64,000 nt of DNA from Siderastrea siderea (lineage: Eukaryota > Cnidaria > Anthozoa > Scleractinia > Rhizangiidae). The stretch is from the NCBI GenBank assembly GCA_964030785.1, contig OZ034968.1:31643186-31707185 (forward strand), in the 5' to 3' direction. Under the pieces are notes generated by a model. The model worked only from the letters and a program-made list of their open reading frames with translations, did not search any database and had not been told where the DNA came from. Both the position numbers and the translations under genes were made by a program. Positions 12,693 through 20,757 of the stretch are shown here, in pieces; position 1 is the stretch's first letter; every line of letters starts with the position of its first letter.

Positions 12693-12995
12693 AAAGCTTT
12701 GATATTAATTTAGGGCATTGTATAAACTGGTATTAATTTAGGGTAAAGGTTGTTCCTGTGCAAGGGGGCGGGGACTACACCCGCCAGCCTCTACGCGTTT
12801 TATGTTTGCCGGCCTGTCTGCTTTCTCTATCTACCCGTTTCTACGATCTTGGGGCCTGGAAAAGGCTAACTAGAACATGCCATTTTACGCCGAAATTTGA
12901 ATTGCTCCAATAACGAACAGCAATTGCCACTTACAGCAGTAACCTAGTAGTTATAAGCACTGAGCGAGCTTAAAGGAGTATACTGTGTTATGAGT
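12693..12995. repeat. Paralogous segment shared with 60597-60862
   Basis: From TTTGATATTAATTTAGGG to AGTAACCTAGTA and GAGCTTAAA this segment matches 60597-60862 with scattered substitutions and short indels. Together with 7423-7625 it shows that the flanks of the 5-kb transposon are one old duplicate of the locus around 60.4-60.9 kb. Confidence 0.85.
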
Positions 12996-13385
12996 TACTG
13001 TCAAGGTGAATTTATAGACAGGCCAGGACCTATCAATTGTTCTAGTCAACTTGGTATGTGATTTGATATTACCAAATTTAGATGAGGCTATGTAAGCACA
13101 ACAAGCGCTAAGGGAAGTGTGCACTCTGCCTAACGGGAGAAATTTGGCACTCAGTCGAAAAAAAAAAGAAAAAAAAACGTCACGTTTTCTTGTTGTTTGG
13201 CCTTTGTGCTAACCACGCAGCAGCTTACTGCATCTTTCATGAGAGAATCATATACAAAGAATTTACCAGCCCAAAAAAGTACAAGGGGAATTTTCCAAAA
13301 GGTTGTGCTGCGAAAATGTTTGAACCAGGACTTTCTTTCACTCAAGGAAATTTCTATCATTTGAGAAGATTCATCAAAACAACAA

Positions 13386-13424
13386 GTCATTATTATTATT
13401 GTTATTATTATTATTGTTATTGTT
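13386..13424. repeat. TTA/TTG microsatellite
   Basis: A run of about thirteen ATT/GTT triplets lies just outside the left end of the Polinton. Confidence 0.9.
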
Positions 13425-13485
13425 AATATTCAATAGTACAATAATCAACTTCACTTTTTATTCTTTGAGGGAAAGCTGTTCCTGT

Positions 13486-13491
13486 TCCGAC
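13486..13491. repeat. Target site duplication TCCGAC, left
   Basis: The six bases before the left terminal repeat are TCCGAC, identical to the six bases after the right terminal repeat (36022-36027). Six-base duplications are the known integration footprint of Polinton/Maverick elements. Confidence 0.95.
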
Positions 13492-13843
13492 AGTAGTAAA
13501 GTGGGCTCGTATGGCTCCTAATGCTGGCTTCTGATTGGTCGAGAGCTTTTGGCTTCTGATTGGTCGAGGGGTTGTCATAGGAACGGGAAACCGCAGGCTA
13601 GTAGGATCGTGGGCTCAAGGGGAAGTCACATGACCGAAACCGGAAGTCACATGACCGGAACCGGAAGTGACCGGAAATCACATGACCGGAACCGGAAGTG
13701 ACGTCACCGGAAGTGCCCTAAACTGGAAGTCACGTGTTTTAGGATGGGAAACCGCTGAGCAGTTGGAAAAATCGATCGTGGGCTCAGGACCGCTGAGAAA
13801 ACGCGGGCTCAAAGTCCAAAGTCCAATTTTAGCATCGGGGTGG
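13492..13843. repeat. Left terminal inverted repeat of the Polinton
   Basis: It pairs with 35681-36021. The outer ~200 bases differ at only two positions by my reading; the inner part has indels. It contains two inverted CCAAT boxes (CTGATTGGTCGAG twice), four CCGGAAGT blocks, three CACATGAC blocks, a palindromic TGACGTCA and a CACGTG. The middle is a tandem repeat with a 21-bp period. Confidence 0.95.
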
Positions 13844-13849
13844 TCCCTG

Positions 13850-14073
13850 GACTAAAAAAAAATAAATAAATAAATAAATAAATAAAAAAGACACCAATGT
13901 TAGAAAAAAAATAATTTAATGTTCCTTGGGTTTTTACAAATCCTTTAGTGTTCCTTTGAATGAGTGTTCCTCCAACGTCCTTTTGATGGCTCAAGAGAAA
14001 GATACAATAAGTGAGAAAAAAATTAGTATGAGGGTTCCATGAGTTCCTCTTTGATATGAGTGTTCCTATTGTC
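13850..14073. other. Spacer between left terminal repeat and polymerase stop
   Basis: It holds an (AAAT)n tract at 13854-13888 and A-rich sequence. Read on the minus strand, an ATTAAA near 13914 could serve as the polyadenylation signal of the polymerase gene. I see no gene here. Confidence 0.5.
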
Positions 14074-15141
14074 TCACTGGTATCCATAAGGGTAGGTTTG
14101 AAAGGTGTGTGGATCCACGACTCTCTTGTCGTACACCAGTTGGTACCATTTGTGTTGTGGATGTGTGTACAAGTCATAGGTCTTTGGATTGCGCACGATC
14201 TGATGGCTTTTGGTGACTTGGATCTGTCGGGGTTTCAGGAGGGGTTTCTGGATTTCGTCTTGGACATTCTGACGCATGATGTGGTAGTTGAGTTGGGTTT
14301 TTCCCTCACTGTTCAGTCGGAACCCTCTGACCTTACACTCCACGTGCCCGTCATTGGTCTTATAGCCGTAGTTTTTGGGCCCCCCACTCACAAATTCGAC
14401 GATGAAGTCATTCTTGGCCAATTCACTCGTAAACTGACCGAGGTAAGGACCCAAGTCTGGGTTGGGTTGTCCTTCGTTGGTGTAGAAGATAATGGAGTCT
14501 GTATCGTAGTATAACACTCTTTCCCCTAAGGGTTCTAGGGCTTCATAGAGTTTGAGCCGGGCGTGACAGGTGGTGAAAGCAGCCACAAAGATGTTCAGGT
14601 TGGGTGACACGGGGATGTCCTCTTCTTGATGTTGATAATGTACTTCGACCATGTCGTCATTGATAACGGAGACGTGCTGTACATCGAAGGAATCTGTATC
14701 TAAAAAACGGTGGAAAGCTTGAGGATCATCAAAGGTTTGGATTTGGGTCTTGTTGAGTCGTTGTCCAAACTTGCCCCACATGGAATTGAGCATGAGTTTA
14801 GCTAGGGTACGTAGCCCGGGATTTTTTTGGATCTTGTGGTACTCCAACTGGATGCCTTCATGCTCAAAGTACTTCTGGATATAGTCCTGTTTTTGTTGCT
14901 CTGTCATGTTGTCCTCAGGCCACCCACTGGCTTCTTGCTTAATTTTCAGCCAGGTATTGACGTAATCTTCGAAGAGTCCTTCACACGTCTCGTCAAAATG
15001 CCAGACCTCATAGATGTACTGGACTTGGTACCCGAGCTCGACGGCTTTCTCTAATTCGGGGGTGCACCAGGTACTGGTGAGGGCGCGTTCCTCGTCGGTG
15101 TGAGGGCAATGATAGGATCTGTCTAGAAGGGATTTGGTCAT
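14074..15141 (-). CDS. polB: Protein-primed DNA polymerase B, C-terminal part after an in-frame stop
   Basis: This 355-codon frame continues the same reading frame as 15142-18306. It begins with an ATG immediately after the TAA that ends the upstream part. It contains palm motif B (SMWGKFGQR, about residue 125) and motif C (YYDTDSIIF, about residue 213), with the family's conserved ERALTSTW and VWHFDE blocks at its start. Neither part alone holds motifs A, B and C together. Possible readings are a disabling nonsense change, stop-codon readthrough, or reinitiation giving two chains. The first is simplest because the same element has other lesions. The 3' end is 230 bp from the left end of the element. 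Confidence 0.85.
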   Translation of the reverse strand: MTKSLLDRSYHCPHTDEERALTSTWCTPELEKAVELGYQVQYIYEVWHFDETCEGLFEDYVNTWLKIKQEASGWPEDNMTEQQKQDYIQKYFEHEGIQLEYHKIQKNPGLRTLAKLMLNSMWGKFGQRLNKTQIQTFDDPQAFHRFLDTDSFDVQHVSVINDDMVEVHYQHQEEDIPVSPNLNIFVAAFTTCHARLKLYEALEPLGERVLYYDTDSIIFYTNEGQPNPDLGPYLGQFTSELAKNDFIVEFVSGGPKNYGYKTNDGHVECKVRGFRLNSEGKTQLNYHIMRQNVQDEIQKPLLKPRQIQVTKSHQIVRNPKTYDLYTHPQHKWYQLVYDKRVVDPHTFQTYPYGYQ

Positions 15142-18100
15142 TTATTCTTCCACACAACGGGCACAGAGAGGAAAGAGCAGTTTTTCGTCATGGCGGTAAG
15201 GCAGCACGGGATGGTACAATTCACGTGGAGGAAGGACTTGACATTGGATCAGTCCAAAGTATTGATGGATGTTGGTGTGACCCGGTTGTGAAAGGAGGGT
15301 CGGATGTCCTTTGGGGTAGACAGACTTCTTGTTGACCCACGGGTACAAGGAGGTGACATCGATGTAGTGGATCTTTTGGCCGGGGGTGATATGATGGTAG
15401 AGTTTGACGGCATTGGTACGACCCCCACAAAAAGCCTCTCGAGGTTGAAGAGGTGAGATAAAGTCGAGTCCCTGGACGAAGGAGTCGATCTCTGGTTGGG
15501 TTTTTTGGAGGTGTTTCCATTCACATCCCCACATTTCCACGACTGTGAACCCTTGCTCTCTAAATTGTTGGGTCCTTTGCTGGGTGGTTTCGTAGACATC
15601 TTTCATACTCCGATCACAGTGACGGGCATGTTTTTCGTAACGGTTGGGGTAACAGGTTGGGCATCCGTGCCAGAAACACCCGTGAAATTCGTAGATAGTA
15701 TTGGTAGTGGCATCGAATCCGTCGGCATGGAAGTCAGTGCCGGGGATGGGATACTCGCCGGCATTGCGGGCATGTTGGATGTACTGGCGATGACTTGGAT
15801 GTGGATGGTCTGGATAGGCGCCGGCCAGTAGATCGTGGTCGTCCAAGTCGTCGGGGTTGAGATCTTGGAGGGCGCGTTGGCGTAGTTGGTGATCGCACCA
15901 GGTTAACCAGTGGAGGGCTGGGAGGGACTGATTGATGTTGTTTCTCCAACCACGGGTGGGTTCACTGGCAATACTGTTGGGGATCATCCGGTTCCTACGT
16001 AAATCTCTATTACAAGCTGAGGCAATGGTGATGTGTTCAAAGGGATTGAATCCTGTTAAGTCTTCAAACAAGCGTTTGAAAGTCAGACATCCTTGTTTCA
16101 AGAGGCGTACATCCGATTCACAATAGGCGATCAACTCTTGTTTAAAATTAAACACCACGCCCTGGTCGCGTTGTTCTTGATGCCAGGTTTCGAAGGCTTG
16201 TCTGTCTTGGGGTGACATGGTTTCGGGCATGTAGTAATCGCGTGATGGGAGGATGCCCACGTAGTTTTGATAATAATCATCGGGCTGGTTGAACTTGTGT
16301 GGGAAGTAACCTTTGCAGAGTTCTGTCAAGCCAAAGGTTTTGGGAAACGCGGAGAGGGGCATCTGGAAGAAACTCATGGAATCAATGAACCGGATGCGAT
16401 CGTGCTTCACCTCAAGCAGTTTACATCCGTACCGGAGTTGTTGGACGATCCGGTTGTCACCATAGTATTGATGGATGATAAAGTACCCATCGTACCCTTG
16501 AAAATTATGGGCCAACACAATGACTTGACGGGTATCGTGGAGTGTCAAGGTATCCAACCATTCCAGAAAGTCGCGGATACAGAAGGGACCTAAGAACCGC
16601 TGGGGTGGATCGTTGTCGTCTTCGGTTTCGGCCACGACGAGATTGGCAATGTGTTTTTCCTTGGGTTGCATGGCTTCAATATCAAAGAAGACATGAAGGG
16701 GTGGTAGGTCGTCCTCCTCCTCTTCGGGTGCAGGGGGTTCCGCGGCGGCGGCACCTCGTTTGGCGCGAGACCCTCCTTGGTGTTTCCTCTTTCTTTTCTT
16801 CTTGTCTTGAGTGGCTCTTTGTATGAAACATAAGTGGTCGTCGGCGTTCACGTACTCATGGCAAGAAGGGCAATCCATGTGCCAACAAAGGTGACGTTCA
16901 ATGTTGGACAAACCTAGATTTTGTTGATAGCAGGTAGGACATCGGCGTCGTTGAGAGCATACGGAGGACTGGGAGTCGGTGACGGGTTTGCCGGCGTGGG
17001 TCTTGCCAACATGCAATTCCAAACACGTGTTTCCAAAAAAGTCCCTATGACACGACTGGCAACGTTGAGTGGCTTTGAGGTGTCGGGGGAAGGCATACTG
17101 GAAATCGGGGCACTCTTTCTGTCGACAGGATCCACACAACTTTTTCTTGGTGCATCGATGCAGTCCCTCGGTGTTGTAGGGTTTCCAACAATCAGCACAG
17201 ACATAACTGGACCCGAAAAAACCAGGCAACTTGGTGATGACATCATAATGGTTTTGGTTGTGCAGTAGGATCAGTTGTTTGTCTTGAAGGGGTCCAAACG
17301 TCGTGATGTGGAACGATCGATGCGCATCCACCAGGATGATCTGGTAACCGGTGAGGGATGGGGCTTGACTGAAGGCCCTCAAAGCATCGTAGCTGCATGC
17401 TCCAAAGGGCACGTTGGCTTCCCGATGCAGGTCCCAAGCGAGGGTTCTTTGCAGTGGACCCTTGCCCTCCTGAATGGCTTTCTGTTTCGGGTGTTGGTCC
17501 ACTCTGGCCTTGGCGACCACAAGGGCTCTGGCACAGCAGAGCTCATCGTTGTTTTTGATTGTTATGACACTCCGTTTGTTGGTTGTCAACATGGTCATGG
17601 TAGGGTGGCCTGGTTTACCCCGTCGTGGTCTTCCTCTTCCCTGAGGAGCATGATGGACTTGAGTGATGGAAACTTGAAAGGAGTCATCCATTTCAAATAG
17701 TTCGTTGCTGTTCAAGGCTTGCGCTAAACGGTTGAACAGGGCCTCTACACGCTCTGTGTCTTGACGCCATTCACCTGCACGTAATCCCCAGCCCTGGAAA
17801 TTATTGTGGAGCCTGTTTGACGCGATAGTGAAGTAGAGTCGATCTTGATCGTGGAGGTCAGGTGTAGTGGTTAATACTTGATTCACCGCTCGACGTAATC
17901 CGTCTTGGAGAGCTTGGGTAATGTTTTGACCTGGAATCAAGTTCCCCCTTTGGCGTAAACGGGTATTGAAATGACGTTCCTGTACCCCCAGGCGTTGACT
18001 CCTCCTATTCACAAAACGTTCGAGTTCAAAGTCGAAGGCACCCTCTTCATTGGTATCCATACCACCTCCACTTTGTTGAAGGAGATGAGTTTGAAAGGCA

Positions 18101-18306
18101 CGTTGGCGTTCGAAGCGATCCAACGCCTCTTCACAAATCTCATCACTGTCCGCCATCTCTTCGGGGCATAACAAAGGTTCATCAGGGGAATTTGCTGTCG
18201 TCTCTTCTTCTGGCTCTGAATCGGACATCTCTAGTCCAAGCAATGACATCATCTCATGTGTGGCGAGGCCACTAGGCCCCGCTTCGTCCTCTTGGCGAGA
18301 GGACAT
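15142..18306 (-). CDS. polB: Protein-primed family B DNA polymerase, N-terminal part (exonuclease, inserted nuclease-like domain, motif A)
   Basis: The frame has 1054 codons. An acidic, glutamine-rich N terminus (1-250) precedes a cysteine/histidine zinc-binding region (about 365-510). Proofreading exonuclease motifs follow: FDIEAM (about 540), LAHNFQGYDGYF (about 605) and YCESDVRLL (about 730). An inserted segment with TIYEFHGCFWHGC (about 875) is the endonuclease-like insertion often seen in Polinton polymerases. Motif A, DVTSLYPWVNK, is near 985. The frame stops at TAA (15144-15142), just past the CARC motif where relatives continue. In this family the enzyme copies the linear genome from a terminal protein primer. 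The start is placed at the first ATG after the TATA box at 18341-18347. Confidence 0.93.
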   Translation of the reverse strand: MSSRQEDEAGPSGLATHEMMSLLGLEMSDSEPEEETTANSPDEPLLCPEEMADSDEICEEALDRFERQRAFQTHLLQQSGGGMDTNEEGAFDFELERFVNRRSQRLGVQERHFNTRLRQRGNLIPGQNITQALQDGLRRAVNQVLTTTPDLHDQDRLYFTIASNRLHNNFQGWGLRAGEWRQDTERVEALFNRLAQALNSNELFEMDDSFQVSITQVHHAPQGRGRPRRGKPGHPTMTMLTTNKRSVITIKNNDELCCARALVVAKARVDQHPKQKAIQEGKGPLQRTLAWDLHREANVPFGACSYDALRAFSQAPSLTGYQIILVDAHRSFHITTFGPLQDKQLILLHNQNHYDVITKLPGFFGSSYVCADCWKPYNTEGLHRCTKKKLCGSCRQKECPDFQYAFPRHLKATQRCQSCHRDFFGNTCLELHVGKTHAGKPVTDSQSSVCSQRRRCPTCYQQNLGLSNIERHLCWHMDCPSCHEYVNADDHLCFIQRATQDKKKRKRKHQGGSRAKRGAAAAEPPAPEEEEDDLPPLHVFFDIEAMQPKEKHIANLVVAETEDDNDPPQRFLGPFCIRDFLEWLDTLTLHDTRQVIVLAHNFQGYDGYFIIHQYYGDNRIVQQLRYGCKLLEVKHDRIRFIDSMSFFQMPLSAFPKTFGLTELCKGYFPHKFNQPDDYYQNYVGILPSRDYYMPETMSPQDRQAFETWHQEQRDQGVVFNFKQELIAYCESDVRLLKQGCLTFKRLFEDLTGFNPFEHITIASACNRDLRRNRMIPNSIASEPTRGWRNNINQSLPALHWLTWCDHQLRQRALQDLNPDDLDDHDLLAGAYPDHPHPSHRQYIQHARNAGEYPIPGTDFHADGFDATTNTIYEFHGCFWHGCPTCYPNRYEKHARHCDRSMKDVYETTQQRTQQFREQGFTVVEMWGCEWKHLQKTQPEIDSFVQGLDFISPLQPREAFCGGRTNAVKLYHHITPGQKIHYIDVTSLYPWVNKKSVYPKGHPTLLSQPGHTNIHQYFGLIQCQVLPPRELYHPVLPYRHDEKLLFPLCARCVEE

Positions 18307-18480
18307 GATCAGATGAACTTGGTGGTGACCGGTGCTCGGCTTTTATAGGGATTAAAGTCATTCCTCGCAAAGTATTGTGGGGCAACGAGGGTGGGGGGAC
18401 CCCCCTCCCCCCTCTCTAGTTGGGGTCCCTGGTGCATCACGGGAACGAATGAGAGACTATAAAACAGATCGACCCTCGAG
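18307..18480. promoter_or_regulatory. Divergent promoter between polymerase and the left plus-strand genes
   Basis: Two TATA boxes point outward: TATAAAA on the minus strand at 18341-18347, about 40 bp before the polymerase start, and TATAAAA on the plus strand at 18458-18464, about 20-30 bp before the first plus-strand ATGs. Between them lies a GC-rich stretch with G and C runs. This gives coordinated early transcription of replication and putative regulatory genes; the timing is inference. Confidence 0.75.
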
Positions 18481-18495
18481 GTGAGTCATCTCAAA

Positions 18496-18918
18496 ATGGA
18501 GTCTGACCATGAGAAGTTGTTAGAAAGATTCGAAGAGTTTGAGCTAGATTTGGAAGTGGAAGAGATCTTGGGGAAAGTCAAGAGGGAGTTGCTGTTGAAG
18601 GACGAAAGCTTTAGTGAGTTTGCAGAAAGGTTAAAGGAACTGGAACCCGAAAAAGTAGAGGCCCAGAGAAGACGAGAAGAACAGGTGGCTCCTTTTCAGC
18701 AACGGTGCTACCCCCAATTAACCTGCGATTGGTTCATCGAGGGTCTCGACTATTGTTGTGACTACTGGCGGTACCAGTTTAAACGTCCACGGACACCTCC
18801 TCCAGCACCACCGCCATCGCCCAATGTCTGCCGGAAACGAGGGCCTCCGCCGCAGTCACCGTCGCAGCCACCGTCGCAGACCCCCCGTGAAGTACCGACA
18901 AAACAACGACGACCTTAA
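18496..18918 (+). CDS. Acidic/proline-rich protein, unknown, overlapping the repeat protein
   Basis: The full open frame starts at 18481 (MSHLK..). Because the TATA box is at 18458, the second ATG at 18496 (MESDHEK..) is the likelier start, giving about 140 residues. The first half is highly charged and probably coiled. A short Cys/Trp-rich stretch (RCYPQLTCDWFIEGLDYCC) follows, then a proline/arginine-rich tail. The last 95 bases overlap the next gene in another frame. Small Cys-rich and acidic proteins at this position in related viruses have been compared with tumour-virus regulators. I see no LxCxE motif here, so I make no functional claim. Confidence 0.6.
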   Translation: MESDHEKLLERFEEFELDLEVEEILGKVKRELLLKDESFSEFAERLKELEPEKVEAQRRREEQVAPFQQRCYPQLTCDWFIEGLDYCCDYWRYQFKRPRTPPPAPPPSPNVCRKRGPPPQSPSQPPSQTPREVPTKQRRP

Positions 18919-19981
18919 CGACTACGACTCAAACGATGACGTTGACGACAAGAAGGACGAGGACTACGACCCATACGATGACGTTGACGACTATGACCCT
19001 GACGACGACGACGAACTGCCAGACCTTACGGCTAAACGATCACGCAACATCACCAAAAGTGCATGGTACCGAGCCGAACACCGAGAGCAAGTGGCTGCCC
19101 AGAAAAAATTGTACAGAGAAAGGAACCGAGAGTTCATAGCGATGGCTGCCAAGTGTTACCGGGAAAGGAATCGAGTCCGCTTGGCGGAGAGCAAAAAGCG
19201 CTACCGCGAAAAAAATCGAGCTCAGCTGGCGGAGTACGATAGGGCCTACCGGGAAAGGAATCAAGCCCGCTTGAAGGAGACCCGAAGGCTTAACCGGGAA
19301 AGGAATCGAGACCGCTTGAGGGAGTACGGCAAGCGCTACCGGGAAAGGAATCGAGCCCAGCTGGCGGAGTACGATAGGGCCTACCGGCAAAACAATCTGG
19401 AACGGCGCCTGATGTATGAGCAACAATATCGGGAGACCCATCGAGAGCTGTTGAGGGAGAAAGGGAGGCACCGTCGAGCCCGCCTGGCGGAGAAAAAGAG
19501 AACTCGAGAGAAATTGAAGGCCTTAGAACCTTTGACACTGACCATTCTCCTGACGGATTGTTTGAAATCCGTTCCTGTGACGTCGTATGTCCAAGCCTTT
19601 TGTAAGTCACTGGAATCTGTGAAGGCATTAGGACCCATGGAACTAACGATTCCCCTTACGGATTGTTTGAAATCGGCGCACCTTCCTGTGGATACGAACG
19701 TAACGCCCAGGGAGTCCTTTCTTCAACTCCTTGAGGAGGAGGAGGACTCTCATACTGTATTTGATTTAGATTCGGGGAGCGTGCAAGTCGTGGACCCCCC
19801 TGATTGGGAGAACCTTTCGTTTTTGCAGGACTTATGGAAAGACATGTCACCCGACGATTGGGAGCAGGTCATGAACGATGTCGAGGATTTTGATGTGGAG
19901 GCATTGCTGCCCCCTGAAGACCTCGTTCATGACATGTCATCCGATGAGGGCGTTGATTTATTGTATGATTTTGTGACTTGA
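18824..19981 (+). CDS. Protein of 15-residue charged repeats with acidic flanks, unknown
   Basis: It has 385 residues from the ATG at 18824, which lies inside the preceding gene in another frame. An upstream ATG (18758) in the same frame would add 22 residues. A basic N terminus is followed by an aspartate-rich block (about 30-75). Then come eight or so 15-residue repeats with the consensus YRERNRxxLAEyxr (about 85-210), likely a long charged helix. Next is a duplicated segment (LTDCLKS twice, about 240 and 275) and an acidic C terminus with PPDWENL and SPDDWEQV, reminiscent of transcriptional activation domains. A nuclear regulatory role is inference only. Confidence 0.7.
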   Translation: MSAGNEGLRRSHRRSHRRRPPVKYRQNNDDLNDYDSNDDVDDKKDEDYDPYDDVDDYDPDDDDELPDLTAKRSRNITKSAWYRAEHREQVAAQKKLYRERNREFIAMAAKCYRERNRVRLAESKKRYREKNRAQLAEYDRAYRERNQARLKETRRLNRERNRDRLREYGKRYRERNRAQLAEYDRAYRQNNLERRLMYEQQYRETHRELLREKGRHRRARLAEKKRTREKLKALEPLTLTILLTDCLKSVPVTSYVQAFCKSLESVKALGPMELTIPLTDCLKSAHLPVDTNVTPRESFLQLLEEEEDSHTVFDLDSGSVQVVDPPDWENLSFLQDLWKDMSPDDWEQVMNDVEDFDVEALLPPEDLVHDMSSDEGVDLLYDFVT

Positions 19982-20095
19982 ACATTCGCCTCAGTATTTG
20001 GCAGAACTTTTTTGAAATCGTATGACTATTTGGCACAACATCTCTTAGTATTTTGGCAGAACATTTTAGCTAGGGTGCGCCACCCTTTTAGGTTT

Positions 20096-20250
20096 CCAAT
20101 TGGAGTACGCCAAGACGGGTGTAGACTGTTAGAAGTCAACACGATCGCATCCGATTCATCGGGTGTAAAACACGATCGATTCATCGATGAATCGGATGTG
20201 ATCGTGTTGACTTCTAGCAGTTTACACCCGTCTTGGCGTATTCCAGTTGG
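20096..20250. repeat. Large imperfect hairpin at the convergent gene junction
   Basis: Arms of about 65 bp (20096-20160 and 20186-20250) pair with only about five mismatches around a loop of about 25 bases. The inner part contains the perfect palindrome GATTCATCGATGAATC. It lies between the end of the plus-strand repeat gene and the convergent end of the long minus-strand virion block, so it could end transcription in both directions, produce a small RNA, or extrude as a cruciform. Just outside the right arm, TGGATGCCTTCATGCTC also occurs in the polymerase gene near 14850. Confidence 0.9.
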
Positions 20251-20363
20251 ATGCCTTCATGCTCGAAAAGGATGTGCTCGATTGTATTTCCTGTTTGAGA
20301 CGGTAGAACATTGTATCATTGTGGTAGAACTAAAAAATGAGACAGTGATTGACATTTTCATTT

Positions 20364-20369
20364 TTTATT
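20364..20369 (-). terminator. AATAAA signal at the end of the leftmost virion gene cluster
   Basis: Read on the minus strand, AATAAA lies about 27 bases past the stop of the phospholipase gene. It is the first such signal I noticed after the cluster that starts at 22422. Confidence 0.6.
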
Positions 20370-20395
20370 TACTCAACATGTCATGTCATTAAATT

Positions 20396-20755
20396 TTACA
20401 ATTTTAAACGTTTCTTGGCTTGCATGATTTTTTTGACCACCCGTTCCGTCTTGGTTTTCTTGCCGGGTAATCGATCAATGGCTTGGATCATCTTGGTATC
20501 GGCTTTCCATTTATCTTGCAAATTCTTGGCACGACTGTAATCAATGTCGTGTTGTTTAGCAATCTGGTCCAAGCGATTGATCCCTGGATCCCCACGTTTC
20601 AGACGTTTGGCCAAATGGGTGCCAGGGCCCATGTATTGATACCCAGGCCAATGAAATTCCTTCCCCGTCTTAGCAATCCATTTTTGGACATCCAAGGCTC
20701 CTCCTCGTTGGGTGCGTTTCCGCTTGATACCCCTTCTCCTCCTCTTGGTGGGCAT
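20396..20755 (-). CDS. Phospholipase A2 protein with basic QRGG leader
   Basis: 119 residues. An arginine/lysine-rich leader ends in QRGGAL (about 16-21). The domain that follows has the calcium loop YMGPGTHL (41-48) and the catalytic KQHDIDYSRA block (67-76, His69-Asp70) of group XIII (parvoviral VP1-type) phospholipases A2. In parvoviruses this enzyme breaches the endosomal membrane during entry, and comparable genes occur in adintoviruses, so it is probably a virion protein for entry. The QRGG site may be cut by the element's adenain-like protease. The start follows the upstream stop by 2 nt. Confidence 0.85.
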   Translation of the reverse strand: MPTKRRRRGIKRKRTQRGGALDVQKWIAKTGKEFHWPGYQYMGPGTHLAKRLKRGDPGINRLDQIAKQHDIDYSRAKNLQDKWKADTKMIQAIDRLPGKKTKTERVVKKIMQAKKRLKL

Positions 20756-20757
20756 GT

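Noticed and set aside
15496..17700. Plus-strand frames of 100-141 codons inside the polymerase
   Set aside because: They are antisense reflections of a clearly conserved minus-strand gene.
20396..20755. Parvovirus insertion
   Set aside because: The phospholipase motif alone resembles parvoviral VP1, but there is no parvoviral capsid or NS1 helicase, and the gene sits in a Polinton block.
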